Source: CADCVT01 sp035940955
Lineage (GTDB): Bacteria > Actinomycetota > Thermoleophilia > Solirubrobacterales > Solirubrobacteraceae
DNA: 44,370 bases
Direction of reading: 5' to 3'
Assembly: GCA_035940955.1 (NCBI GenBank)
Contig: DASZEJ010000112.1
Span: 1-44,370, forward strand
Part shown: in pieces, positions 15,207 to 22,910 of the stretch
Layout: the number at the start of each line of letters is the position of its first letter
Numbering within the stretch: position 1 is the stretch's first letter
Made by a program: the position numbers and the translations under genes
Notes under the pieces: generated by a model
The model's input: only the letters and a program-made list of their open reading frames with translations
Databases searched by the model: none
Told to the model about the DNA's origin: nothing

Positions 15207-15430
15207 GCGGCAGCGACGTCGAGCTCGGGATGACCTGTCCCAACTGCGGCGAGCCGTGGCTGCGCCCGACGAACCTGCCCGGCCGGTACCGGTGCGTGTA
15301 CTGCCTGCACCGCTACGAGCTGCGCTCGGTCTGCCCGGACTGCGGCGAGCACTCGACGATCGTCCGCATGTCGAGCACCGCGATCGTCACCTGCGTCCAC
15401 TGCGGGGGGTCGATGCTGTGTCCCGTCTGA
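15203..15430 (+). CDS. Small zinc-ribbon protein
   Basis: A 75-residue protein with four CxxC pairs: Cys12/15 (CPNC), Cys31/34 (CVYC), Cys44/47 (CPDC) and Cys64/67 (CVHC). These can make two zinc ribbons. The layout resembles the double-ribbon DUF1407 family (E. coli YfgJ), whose function is not settled. The ATG overlaps the rsmB stop by four bases and the stop lies 13 bases inside rpe, so it is firmly part of the operon. A role with RNA or ribosomes is only a guess from its neighbours. Confidence 0.85.
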   Translation: MSGSDVELGMTCPNCGEPWLRPTNLPGRYRCVYCLHRYELRSVCPDCGEHSTIVRMSSTAIVTCVHCGGSMLCPV

Positions 15431-16113
15431 CCGGCGTCGCGCCCTCGATCCTCTCGGCCGACTTCGCCCGCCTCGCGGCCCAGGTGGAGGAGGTCATGGC
15501 CGCGGGCGCCCGCCTCATCCACTGCGACGTCATGGACGGGCACTTCGTCCCGCCGATCACCTTCGGGCCGCTCGTGGTGGGAGCGCTGCGCGAGGCGCTG
15601 CCGCCCGAGGCCGTGCTCGACGTCCACCTCATGATCGAGCGCCCCGAGCGGCACGTCGCCGAGTTCGCGAAGGCGGGGGCGGACAACATCACGATCCACG
15701 TCGAGGCCACGCCGCACGTGCACCACACGGTCAGCGCGATCCGCGAGGCCGGCGCCACCGCGGGCGTCGCGCTCAACCCGGGCACGGCGATCGAGGCGCT
15801 CGGCGTCCTCGACCCCGAGCTCGTGCTGTGCATGACCGTCAACCCCGGCTGGGGCGGGCAGCCGTTCATCGCCGGCAGCGAGGACCGCATACGCCGCCTC
15901 GCCGAGCGCGCCGCGCCCGGCACGCCGCTCCAGGTCGACGGCGGCATCGACGCGCGCACCGCCGGCCCCTGCGCCGCCGCGGGCGCCACCACGTTCGTCG
16001 CCGGGTCGGCGATCTTCAGGTCGCCCGACCCCGGCGAGGCGTTCCGGGAGATCGCCGCCGCCGCGGGGTGTGGCCAGCCGTACCCGATGGAGGGCCCGGG
16101 CGCGCGACACTAG
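15418..16113 (+). CDS. rpe: Ribulose-phosphate 3-epimerase
   Basis: A 231-residue TIM-barrel enzyme that interconverts ribulose-5-phosphate and xylulose-5-phosphate in the pentose phosphate pathway. The motifs are clear: APSILSADFARL, HCDVMDGHFVPPITFG (metal and catalytic residues), DVHLMIERPE, MTVNPGWGGQPFI and the phosphate-binding VDGGI and VAGSAIF. The start is GTG 15418, overlapping the zinc-ribbon gene by 13 bases. It closes the def-fmt-rsmB-rpe housekeeping cluster. Length is normal with a short extra C-terminal tail (QPYPMEGPGARH). Confidence 0.95.
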   Translation: MSRLTGVAPSILSADFARLAAQVEEVMAAGARLIHCDVMDGHFVPPITFGPLVVGALREALPPEAVLDVHLMIERPERHVAEFAKAGADNITIHVEATPHVHHTVSAIREAGATAGVALNPGTAIEALGVLDPELVLCMTVNPGWGGQPFIAGSEDRIRRLAERAAPGTPLQVDGGIDARTAGPCAAAGATTFVAGSAIFRSPDPGEAFREIAAAAGCGQPYPMEGPGARH

Positions 16114-16121
16114 CCAGCGCC

Positions 16122-16478
16122 GTGCCGCGCAGCGTCCTCATCGTCGACGACCACCCGAGCTTCCGCGCCGCCGCGCGGCTGCTGCTCGAGGCCGAGGGCT
16201 ACGCGGTGGTCGGCGAGGCGCGCGACGGAGCGTCGGCGCTGCGCCAGGCCGCCGCGCTCGCGCCCGACCTCGTCCTCCTCGACGTCAACCTGCCGGACCT
16301 CGACGGCTTCGCGGTCGCCGAGCGGCTCACGGCGGGCGGGGACGGCCCCGCGGTCGTCCTGTGCTCCAGCCGCGCCGCCGCCGACTTCGCAAGCGACAGC
16401 GTCGCCCGCTCCGGTGCGCGCGGCTTCGTCGCCAAGGCCGACCTGAGCGCCGCCGCGCTGCGGGAGCTGGCGGGATGA
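16122..16478 (+). CDS. Stand-alone response regulator receiver
   Basis: A 118-residue single receiver domain without an output domain. It has the acidic residues in LIVDDHPSFR, the phosphorylated Asp54 in LVLLDVNLPDLDG, a serine in VVLCSSR and Lys in FVAKADLS. The start is GTG 16122, eight bases after the rpe stop. It lies just before a sensor kinase and a NarL-type regulator, so it may act as a phosphate sink or shuttle in the same pathway. Its pattern (DDHPSFR) is NarL-like, suggesting it may be a shortened relative of the full regulator downstream. Confidence 0.87.
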   Translation: MPRSVLIVDDHPSFRAAARLLLEAEGYAVVGEARDGASALRQAAALAPDLVLLDVNLPDLDGFAVAERLTAGGDGPAVVLCSSRAAADFASDSVARSGARGFVAKADLSAAALRELAG

Positions 16479-16555
16479 GCGGGGCCGGTCGGAGCGCGGC
16501 GCGGGAGCCGGCGCGGACGAGCGGGGCCGGCGCGGCGAGGGAGCTCGCGGGATGA
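16475..16555 (+). CDS. Possible 26-residue linking mini-ORF
   Basis: ATG 16475 overlaps the receiver stop by four bases, and its stop overlaps the sensor kinase ATG 16552 by four bases. The encoded 26 residues (SGAGRSAAREPARTS...) end in ELAG, exactly as the receiver does, so the stretch may be a degenerate copy of the receiver's 3' end. It could serve to pass ribosomes from one gene to the next. It is not likely to be a functional protein; confidence is low. Confidence 0.3.
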   Translation: MSGAGRSAAREPARTSGAGAARELAG

Positions 16556-17739
16556 CCGGCCTGCGCCGCGCGCTCACGGCCCTCGCCGTCCTCGGCGCGA
16601 TCCTGCTCGCGATCGGGATCGCGATCACCGCGGCGAGCGACCACGACGAGCACCCGGTGGTCAGCGCCGTCCTCGGCGGCGCGATCATGGCGAGCTTCGT
16701 CGCGACGGGGCTCTACGCCTGGTACCGCCGGCCGGGCAACCGCGTCGGCCCGCTCATGACGGCCGCGGGCTTCGCGTCGTTCATCGCCCTGCTCACCGGC
16801 TCGAACGAGCCTGCGGTGTTCATGACCGGTCTCGTGTTCGGCAGCCTCTACGTCCTCGTCACGGCGCACATGCTGCTCGCGTTCCCCACCGGCCGGCTGG
16901 AGACCCGCGCCCAGCGCCGGATCGTCGCCGCGACGTACCTCGTCGGGACCGTCACGCCGCTGACCATCGCCCTCTTCGAGCGCGACTGCGACTGCGGCGA
17001 CATGCACCACCCCGAAAACGTGTTCTTCGTCGCCGACGAGCCCGGGATCGCCGACACCGCCGAGAGCCTCGCCGGCGCGGCCGGCCTGGCCATCACGATC
17101 AGCATGGCCGTCATCCTCGTTCGCCGCTGGCGCGCCGCCGGCGAGCGCGAGCGCCGCGCCTACGCGCCCGTGCTGCTGACCGGCGCGTTCCTCGTCGGCC
17201 TGCTGGCTATCACGCTCGCGCTCGACATCCCGCGCGAGGTCGCCGACGACGTGGAGGACGGCGTCGACTTCGCGGCCACCGCGACCTTCGCGGCGCTCCC
17301 TTTCGCGTTCCTCGCCGGCCTGGCCCGCAGCCGCGCGTGGCGGGCCGGCGCGATCGGGGAGCTGCTGGAGGCGATCGGCGAGGCGCCCGGGCGCGGCAGC
17401 CTGCGCGACGCGCTGCGCGAGGCGCTCGGCGACCCGGCGCTGCGGCTCGCGTACTGGCTGCCCGAGCGCGGCGCGTACGTGGACGCCGCCGGGCGGCCGC
17501 TCGACCTGCCGGACGAGGCCGGCCCCGGCGCTCGCCACGCGGTCACCCCGGTGGAGCGCGAGGGCCGCCGGGTCGGCGCGATCGTCCACGACCCCGGGCT
17601 CGCGGAGGACCCGAGCTCGTCCGCGCCGTCGCCTCCGCCGCCGCGCTGGCGATGGAGAACGAGCGGCTCGACGCCGAGCTGCGCGCGCGGGTCGAGGAGC
17701 TGCGCGACTCGCGCCAGCGGCTGGTCGAGGCGGGGCTGA
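16552..17739 (+). CDS. Sensor histidine kinase, N-terminal part (frameshifted)
   Basis: The N-terminal half of a NarX/LiaS-type sensor kinase. It starts at ATG 16552 and has about six to eight membrane helices in its first 260 residues (ALTALAVLGAILLAIGIAIT, then ALLTGSNEPAVFMTGLVFGS and others), followed by a soluble GAF-like linker (AYWLPERGAYVDAAGRPLDL). Homology in this frame stops at GAIVHDPGLAEDP (about 17611); the rest to 17739 is out-of-frame Ser/Arg/Pro-rich sequence. The expected continuation ELVRAVASAAALAMENERL is in the -1 frame. One missing base near 17611-17613 explains this. It is either a real mutation or an assembly error; intact, the gene would run 16552-18317. Confidence 0.75.
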   Translation: MTGLRRALTALAVLGAILLAIGIAITAASDHDEHPVVSAVLGGAIMASFVATGLYAWYRRPGNRVGPLMTAAGFASFIALLTGSNEPAVFMTGLVFGSLYVLVTAHMLLAFPTGRLETRAQRRIVAATYLVGTVTPLTIALFERDCDCGDMHHPENVFFVADEPGIADTAESLAGAAGLAITISMAVILVRRWRAAGERERRAYAPVLLTGAFLVGLLAITLALDIPREVADDVEDGVDFAATATFAALPFAFLAGLARSRAWRAGAIGELLEAIGEAPGRGSLRDALREALGDPALRLAYWLPERGAYVDAAGRPLDLPDEAGPGARHAVTPVEREGRRVGAIVHDPGLAEDPSSSAPSPPPPRWRWRTSGSTPSCARGSRSCATRASGWSRRG

Positions 17740-18317
17740 AGGAGCGCCGCCGGCTCGAGCGCGACCTGCACGACGGCGCGCAGCAGCGGCTCGTCGCGCT
17801 GTCGCTGCAGCTCGGGCTCGTGGCGTCGAGCCTCGACCGCGACCCGCAGGCGGCGCGCGAGCTGCTCGACGGCGCCCGGGCGGAGGCCCGCGCCGCGGTC
17901 GAGGACCTGCGCGAGCTGGCGCGCGGCATCCACCCCGCGGTGCTCACCGACCGCGGCCTGGCGGCGGCGCTCGAGTCGCTGGCCGACCGCGCGCCGCTGC
18001 CGGTCGAGGTCGCCGCGGTGCCGGACGGCCGCCTGCCCGGCGCGGTCGAGGCCGCCGCCTACTTCGTCGTCGCCGAGTCGCTGACCAACGTCGCCAAGTA
18101 CGCCCGCGCCACGCACGCCGAGGTGCGGGTGGCGCGCGCCGACGGCCACGCGATCGTGGAGGTCCGCGACGACGGCGTCGGCGGCGCCGACCCCTGCGCG
18201 GGCACCGGCCTGCGCGGGCTGGCCGACCGGCTGTCGGCGCTCGACGGCCGGCTCGAGGTCGAGAGCGAGCCGGGCCGCGGGACGGTCGTGCGGGCGAGGG
18301 TGCCGTGCGCGTCGTGA
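17652..18317 (+). CDS. Sensor histidine kinase, C-terminal kinase core (frameshifted)
   Basis: The catalytic half of the same sensor kinase, in the -1 frame relative to the N-terminal part. The first ATG in this frame is 17652, but homology reaches back to about 17612 (ELVRAVASAAALAM). It has a coiled-coil lead-in, the HisKA_3 phosphorylation helix RRRLERDLHDGAQQRLVALS (His40 from ATG 17652), the N box ESLTNVAKYARA, DDGVGG and the G-box-like GTGLRGLADRLSALDG. The end overlaps the NarL-type regulator by 13 bases, its likely phosphorylation target. If the frameshift is real, only this membrane-free fragment could be made from an internal start. Confidence 0.75.
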   Translation: MENERLDAELRARVEELRDSRQRLVEAGLKERRRLERDLHDGAQQRLVALSLQLGLVASSLDRDPQAARELLDGARAEARAAVEDLRELARGIHPAVLTDRGLAAALESLADRAPLPVEVAAVPDGRLPGAVEAAAYFVVAESLTNVAKYARATHAEVRVARADGHAIVEVRDDGVGGADPCAGTGLRGLADRLSALDGRLEVESEPGRGTVVRARVPCAS

Positions 18318-18949
18318 TCGCCGACGACGCCGTGCTGCTGCGCGCCGGCGTCGCGCGGCTGCTCGAGGACGCCGGGATCGAGGTCGCCGGCCAGGCCGGC
18401 GACGCCGAGGACCTCTTGCGCAAGGTCGGCGCCCACCGGCCGGACGTGGCGATCGTCGACGTCCGGATGCCGCCGACCCACACCGACGAGGGCCTGCGCG
18501 CCGCGAAGCAGATCCGCGAGCGCTTCCCGGGCGTCGGCGTCCTCGTCCTCTCCCAGTACGTCGAGGAGGCCTACGCGGTCGAGCTGTTCAGCGCCGGCGG
18601 CGACGGCCTCGGCTACCTGCTCAAGGACCGCGTCGCCGACGTCGACCGGCTCGTCGAGGCCGTCCGCCGCGTGGGGGAGGGCGGGACGGCGCTCGACCCG
18701 GAGGTCGTGGCCCGCATGCTCGGCCGCCGCCGGCGCGAGGACCCGCTCGACGCGCTGTCCCCGCGCGAGCGCGAGGTCCTGGCGCTGATGGCCGAGGGCC
18801 GCTCGAACGTCGCGATCGCCTCCGAGCTGGTCGTGACCGAGCGCGCGGTCGAGAAGCACGTGACCAGCATCTTCTCCAAGCTCGGCCTCACCGCGGGCGC
18901 GGAGACCCACCGGCGCGTGCTCGCCGTCCTGGCGTACCTGCGCGCATAG
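18305..18949 (+). CDS. NarL/LuxR-family response regulator
   Basis: A 214-residue regulator. The receiver has IADDAVLLRAG, phosphorylated Asp52 in AIVDVRMPPTHTDEG and Lys in YLLKDRV. The C-terminal LuxR helix-turn-helix runs from LSPREREVLALMAEGRSNVA through ASELVVTERAVEKHVTSIF to SKLGL. The start is GTG 18305 inside the end of the kinase gene, a typical coupled pair. With the lone receiver and kinase it forms a three-gene signalling locus. The PTHTDEG loop after the phosphorylation site is common in actinobacterial members. Target genes are unknown; the permease gene next door is a candidate. Confidence 0.93.
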   Translation: MRVVIADDAVLLRAGVARLLEDAGIEVAGQAGDAEDLLRKVGAHRPDVAIVDVRMPPTHTDEGLRAAKQIRERFPGVGVLVLSQYVEEAYAVELFSAGGDGLGYLLKDRVADVDRLVEAVRRVGEGGTALDPEVVARMLGRRRREDPLDALSPREREVLALMAEGRSNVAIASELVVTERAVEKHVTSIFSKLGLTAGAETHRRVLAVLAYLRA

Positions 18950-18979
18950 CGCCAACGCGCCGACTGCCCCGTTTGCGGC

Positions 18980-18991
18980 CGGGGTACCCCG
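18980..18991. promoter_or_regulatory. 12-bp palindrome before AI-2E-type permease
   Basis: CGGGGTACCCCG is a perfect palindrome centred 13 bases before ATG 18998. CCCCG at 18967-18971 can also pair with CGGGG to make a short hairpin after the regulator gene. It could be an operator, or the end of a terminator; TACCCC at 18985-18990 is also a weak -10 candidate, seven bases from the ATG. Confidence 0.35.
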
Positions 18992-18997
18992 TGGGGG

Positions 18998-20161
18998 ATG
19001 GCGACGGTCAGGGACGAGCCTCGGGCCACGGAGGAGCCGCGCATCGGCCGGAAGCTGAAGCCGCGCCCGCGCGGTGACGCGTCGCGGGAGATCCGCATCC
19101 CGCGCCTGCTGGTCGCCGGGTCGGAGATCGGCTGGCGCTTCATCGTGTGCATCGCCGCGCTGGCGCTGATCGTCTACGGGATCACGAGGGTCAGCTTCGC
19201 GTTCATCCCCGTGTTCCTGGCGCTCCTGCTCGCGACGCTGCTGGTGCCGCCGGCCCGCTGGCTGCAGCGCCGCGGCGCCCCGCCCGCGCTCGCCGCCTTC
19301 GCCGTCTTCTTCTCCGCGCTCGTGCTGTTCGCCGGGCTCATGGCGCTGCTCGGCCCGCCGGTGGTCAACGAGTTCGGCACGATCGGCGACCGTGTCCGCG
19401 AGGGCGCCGACAAGCTCGGCACCTACCTCGCCGACTCGCCGCTGCACCTCGACGAGCGCGACGTCCAGCGCGAGATCGACCGCATCGACGACCGGCTGCG
19501 CGAGAACAGCAGCGCGGTGACCTCCGGCGTGCTGTCCGGCGCGGCGGTCGTCGGCGAGCTGCTGGCCGGGCTGCTGATCATGCTCGTCGTCCTGTTCTTC
19601 TTCGTGAAGGACGGGCCGGGGATCTGGAACTGGGTCGTGCGGCTGTTCCCCGAGCGCCGCCGCCCCGCGGTCGAGCACGCCGGCAGCGAGGCCTGGCAGG
19701 CGCTCACCCACTACGTCCGCGGCGTCGTCACCGTCGCGACGGTCGACGCGGTCGGCATCGGCCTCGCCCTCTGGATCATCGGCGTGCCGCTGGTCTTCCC
19801 GCTGGCGATCCTGACCTTCTTCACCGCGTTCGTCCCGATCGTCGGGTCGATCGCCGCGGGCGCGGTGTGCGCGCTCGTCGCGCTGGTCCACGGCGGGCCG
19901 GTCGACGCGCTGCTCGTGGTCGGCGCCACCGTGCTCGTCCAGCAGCTCGAGGGCAACGTGCTGTACCCGATGATCGTCGGGCGCCGGATGGAGCTGCACC
20001 CGATCGCGATCCTGCTCGCGGTGACGATCGGCGGCATCACCGCTGGCGTCGTCGGCGCCGCGATCGCCGTGCCGATCGCGGCGATGGGGGCGGTGGCGAT
20101 CAAGGTGGCGCGCGACGAGACGGCCGGCGGCGAGATGCCGGTCGAGACCGTCAACTGCTGA
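18998..20161 (+). CDS. AI-2E/PerM-family membrane permease
   Basis: A 387-residue membrane protein of the AI-2E transporter (UPF0118/PerM) family. After about 45 cytoplasmic residues it has paired helices (FIVCIAALALIVYGITRVSF, then FIPVFLALLLATLLVPPARW), a loop region around 130-175, and the conserved C-terminal helices with PIVGSIAAGAVCALVALVHG and LVQQLEGNVLYPMIVGRRME (the family's QxxEgnvlxP motif). Members export small molecules or ions; some move sodium/protons. The substrate here is unknown. GGGGG just before the ATG may be the ribosome binding site. The 3' end overlaps the convergent exchanger gene by 11 bases. Confidence 0.9.
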   Translation: MATVRDEPRATEEPRIGRKLKPRPRGDASREIRIPRLLVAGSEIGWRFIVCIAALALIVYGITRVSFAFIPVFLALLLATLLVPPARWLQRRGAPPALAAFAVFFSALVLFAGLMALLGPPVVNEFGTIGDRVREGADKLGTYLADSPLHLDERDVQREIDRIDDRLRENSSAVTSGVLSGAAVVGELLAGLLIMLVVLFFFVKDGPGIWNWVVRLFPERRRPAVEHAGSEAWQALTHYVRGVVTVATVDAVGIGLALWIIGVPLVFPLAILTFFTAFVPIVGSIAAGAVCALVALVHGGPVDALLVVGATVLVQQLEGNVLYPMIVGRRMELHPIAILLAVTIGGITAGVVGAAIAVPIAAMGAVAIKVARDETAGGEMPVETVNC

Positions 20162-21062
20162 GCAGCGCCCCCGCGACGTAGAGCGGGTACGCCGCCACGA
20201 GCGCCGCGCCGGTCCGCCGGCCGACGCCGCCGCGGGCCAGCGCGGCGCCGGCCAGCGCCAGCGCGGCGGCGAGCGCCGGGAGGTGGAACGCGAGCACGGC
20301 GTCCGGCACCGCGAACGGCCGGGCGAGCGCGGCGACGCCGAGCGACGCGGTGAGCAGGAACAGCGCCGTGCCGAGCGCGTTGCCGACGCTGACCTCGGGC
20401 GCGCCGCGGTAGGCGGGCAGCATCTCCAGCACGAGCTCCTCCAGCGACACGGCGGCTGCGACCACCACGAGCCCGAAGAACGTCGCGGCGACGCCGAGCC
20501 CGTCGACGATCCGCTCCGCGCCCAGGACGAGCAGCTCCGCCCCCGCGACCAGGCCGGCGACGCACACCACGGCGGTCAGGGCGTGCGCCCCCGCGGGCTC
20601 GCGCGCCGGGCCGCCGCCGCGCCGCAGGGCCGGCAGCACGAGCGTCGCGAGCAGCGCCGCGAAGCCCGCGACGAGGACGGCGCCGTCGAGGCGGTCCAGA
20701 CGGCCGTCGACCATCAGCGCGGCGGCGAGCGCGAGCCCCAGCCCGCTCGCGGCGAGCAGCCGCAGCGGCGGCGCGACGCGGAACGGCGACACGACCCCCG
20801 CCAGCCCGAGCCCGAGCGTCAGCAGCAGCACCGCGGAGCCCACCGAGGCGCCCAGCGCGACCTCCGGCACGCCGTTCAGCGTGCCCGACACCCCGGCCGC
20901 CGCCGACTCGAGGTCGGCGCCGAGGACGAGCGCCGCCAGCGCCGCGCCCGACAGCCCCGCGGCGGCCGCCCACGCCGTGAGCGCCGCGGCGAGGCGCTCG
21001 ACCGACGCGACCAGCAGCACGGCGCCGGCGCCGAACAGCCCGGCGCCGACGGCCACCGTCAT
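20151..21062 (-). CDS. CaCA-family cation exchanger-like membrane protein
   Basis: A 303-residue membrane protein with about ten helices and two inverted alpha repeats, the layout of sodium/calcium exchangers (YrbG/CaxA type). Alpha-1 reads GADLESAAAGVSGTLNGVPE then VALGASVGSAVLLL, and alpha-2 reads AVSLEELVLEMLPAYRGAPE then VSVGNALGTALFLL. The usual GTSLPE ion-binding motif is changed to GADLES and AVSLEE; one acidic residue is kept in each half. Cation exchange is therefore likely but the ion may differ. ATG 21062 overlaps the flippase stop by four bases, so it is the last gene of the minus-strand cluster 23956-20151. Confidence 0.78.
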   Translation of the reverse strand: MTVAVGAGLFGAGAVLLVASVERLAAALTAWAAAAGLSGAALAALVLGADLESAAAGVSGTLNGVPEVALGASVGSAVLLLTLGLGLAGVVSPFRVAPPLRLLAASGLGLALAAALMVDGRLDRLDGAVLVAGFAALLATLVLPALRRGGGPAREPAGAHALTAVVCVAGLVAGAELLVLGAERIVDGLGVAATFFGLVVVAAAVSLEELVLEMLPAYRGAPEVSVGNALGTALFLLTASLGVAALARPFAVPDAVLAFHLPALAAALALAGAALARGGVGRRTGAALVAAYPLYVAGALLSS

Positions 21063-22288
21063 CGCCGCTCGACCGCCCCCAGCAGCGCGCACAGCAGGGT
21101 GGTCGCGCCGAGGTACCCGACCTCCACCCGCAGCACCTGGTCGCCGACCGCCGGCACCACCAGCCACGCCACGAACGCCGCCGCCGCGACCGCCCAGGCC
21201 AGCGCGGCGGCGCGCTGGCGCCCGCGGGCGAGCGCCGCCTGGTTGAGCGTCCCCGCCGCCAGATGGCAGCCCATCCCCAGCGCGACGAGCGCCAGCCCGA
21301 CGCGGCCGTAGTCGAAGTCGCCGCCGAACAGCAGGTCCATCGCCCAGGGGCCGATCGCCAGGAGGCCGAGGGCGACCGCGCCGGCGAACGCCGCGATGGC
21401 CAGCAGCGTCACGCGGATCGCGCGGGCGAACTCGGCGTGGCCGTCGGTCGCGTTCAGCCCGGCGAGGTGGGGGAGGAGCGAGGTCTGGACCGCCTGGAAG
21501 AGCTGCAGCGGCGCGCGGGCGATGAGCAGGACGTTGAACACGAACCCGGCGAGGGCCGCGTTGGCCGAGGTCGCGTCGACCGTCAGGACGGCGGCGTTGA
21601 GCAGCGTCTGCTCGGCCAGCATCACGACGAACACGGCGAGCGCGAAGCCGCCCCCCGCCCGCAGCGACGCCCGCTCGCCGCCCGGCGCCGCGCGGCTGCG
21701 CAGCGCCCACGGCACCACGACCAGCGAGACGAACGGCGCCGCCAGGATCCCCAGCGCGACCACGTCCTGGCCGGACGCGATCCCGACCGCCACCGCCAGC
21801 GGGAACAGGAAGCGCGAGCAGGACTCCAGCAGCACGAGCCCGCCGTACAGCCCGAACCGCTGGTTGCCCGCGAGCCAGCCGCGGGCGAAGTACGACGCCG
21901 CGTACGCGAGCACCCCGCCGACCAGCACCCAGTAGAGCGTCGCCGAGCCGTCGAAGACGTCGTCCTGCAGGTACGAGCGCAGCGGCAGCGCGACGGCCAC
22001 GAACGCGAGCGCGAAGCAGCCCTGCAGGACGAGCGGCGTGCGCAGCGGGTGCGCGGCCTGGCCCAGCGCCCGCCGCTCGGCGATCGACCGGCTGAGCAGC
22101 TGCTCGATCGGCCGGTAGATGACGCTGACGATGATGAACATCAGCGACCACAGCAGCGAGACGCCCTTGTACTCGACCTCCTCCAGCACGTGGGAGGCGA
22201 CCGCGAAGTAGGCGAACGTGACGACGCCGGTCGTCGCGATGCCGAGGGAGAGGACGCGGGCGCCGCGCCCGTACGCGCCGTCAGCCAA
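21059..22288 (-). CDS. Polysaccharide flippase-like membrane protein (Wzx/MOP type)
   Basis: A 409-residue protein with about 11-12 membrane helices, resembling Wzx-type polysaccharide flippases that move lipid-linked sugars across the membrane. Supporting parts are the N-terminal LSLGIATTGVVTFAYFAVAS, VIYRPIEQLLSRSIAERRAL, ALAGFVFNVLLIARAPLQLF and VQTSLLPHLAGLNA, where the charged residues lie as in MOP-superfamily flippases. The start is TTG 22288, eight bases inside the methyltransferase gene. Neighbouring glycosyltransferase and methyltransferase genes support a glycan-export role. The substrate is not known. Confidence 0.8.
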   Translation of the reverse strand: MADGAYGRGARVLSLGIATTGVVTFAYFAVASHVLEEVEYKGVSLLWSLMFIIVSVIYRPIEQLLSRSIAERRALGQAAHPLRTPLVLQGCFALAFVAVALPLRSYLQDDVFDGSATLYWVLVGGVLAYAASYFARGWLAGNQRFGLYGGLVLLESCSRFLFPLAVAVGIASGQDVVALGILAAPFVSLVVVPWALRSRAAPGGERASLRAGGGFALAVFVVMLAEQTLLNAAVLTVDATSANAALAGFVFNVLLIARAPLQLFQAVQTSLLPHLAGLNATDGHAEFARAIRVTLLAIAAFAGAVALGLLAIGPWAMDLLFGGDFDYGRVGLALVALGMGCHLAAGTLNQAALARGRQRAAALAWAVAAAAFVAWLVVPAVGDQVLRVEVGYLGATTLLCALLGAVERR

Positions 22289-22910
22289 GCCGCACGAGCA
22301 GCATCGTCCAGGGGAACGGCGAGCGGGCCTCGACGACCTCGCCGTGCCGGGACAGGAGCTGCACGAACGACCGCTTCGACCAGTGGTTCACGTGGCCGGG
22401 GGTGTTGCCGAGGTCGCGCAGGTACGCGCCGCGGGCCAGGTTCAGCGCGCGCCACAGCGGCTCGCGCGGCACGGAGACGAGCAGGTGCCGGGACGCGACG
22501 CGCGCCATCTCGGCCACCGTGTGCTCCGGGTCCGGAACGTGCTCGAGCACCTCGATCGCGGTCGCCATGTCGAACTCGCCGTCCGCGAACGGCAGGTTCT
22601 CGGCCTTCATGACGCGGAAGTCGCAGTTCGGCGCCTCGACCTTCTCCCACTCGGCGTGCAGTGCCGGGTCGTCGAGGTCGATGCCGACCACCGGGCCGTC
22701 GATCCGCGCCGCGAGCTTCGCGGTGAGGATCCCCTCCCCGCAGCCGACGTCGAGCAGCGACGACGGCGCCCCGGCGGCGAACAGCTCGTCGAGCGTCGCC
22801 TCGAAGTTCGCCATCAGCCGCCGGACGACGGGGTTGGTCGAGCCGTACTTGTCGTACGTGTTGCCGGTGACCGTCCCCTCGCGGTCGACGGTCACCGCGG
22901 GGGGCGTCAT
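22281..22910 (-). CDS. SAM-dependent methyltransferase (class I)
   Basis: A 209-residue class I methyltransferase. Motif I is SLLDVGCGEGILTAKLA, the acidic end of strand 2 is VVGIDLDDP, motif II follows as FRVMKAENLPFADGEFDMAT and AIEVLEHVPDPE, and HLLVSVPREPLWRALNLARG comes later. The N-terminal YDKYGSTNPVVRRLMANFEA is seen in methyltransferases of polysaccharide clusters that act on lipid-linked intermediates. ATG 22910 overlaps the stop of the glycosyltransferase by four bases. The substrate is probably a sugar or polyprenyl intermediate made by the neighbours; small-molecule methylation cannot be excluded. Confidence 0.87.
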   Translation of the reverse strand: MTPPAVTVDREGTVTGNTYDKYGSTNPVVRRLMANFEATLDELFAAGAPSSLLDVGCGEGILTAKLAARIDGPVVGIDLDDPALHAEWEKVEAPNCDFRVMKAENLPFADGEFDMATAIEVLEHVPDPEHTVAEMARVASRHLLVSVPREPLWRALNLARGAYLRDLGNTPGHVNHWSKRSFVQLLSRHGEVVEARSPFPWTMLLVRLG

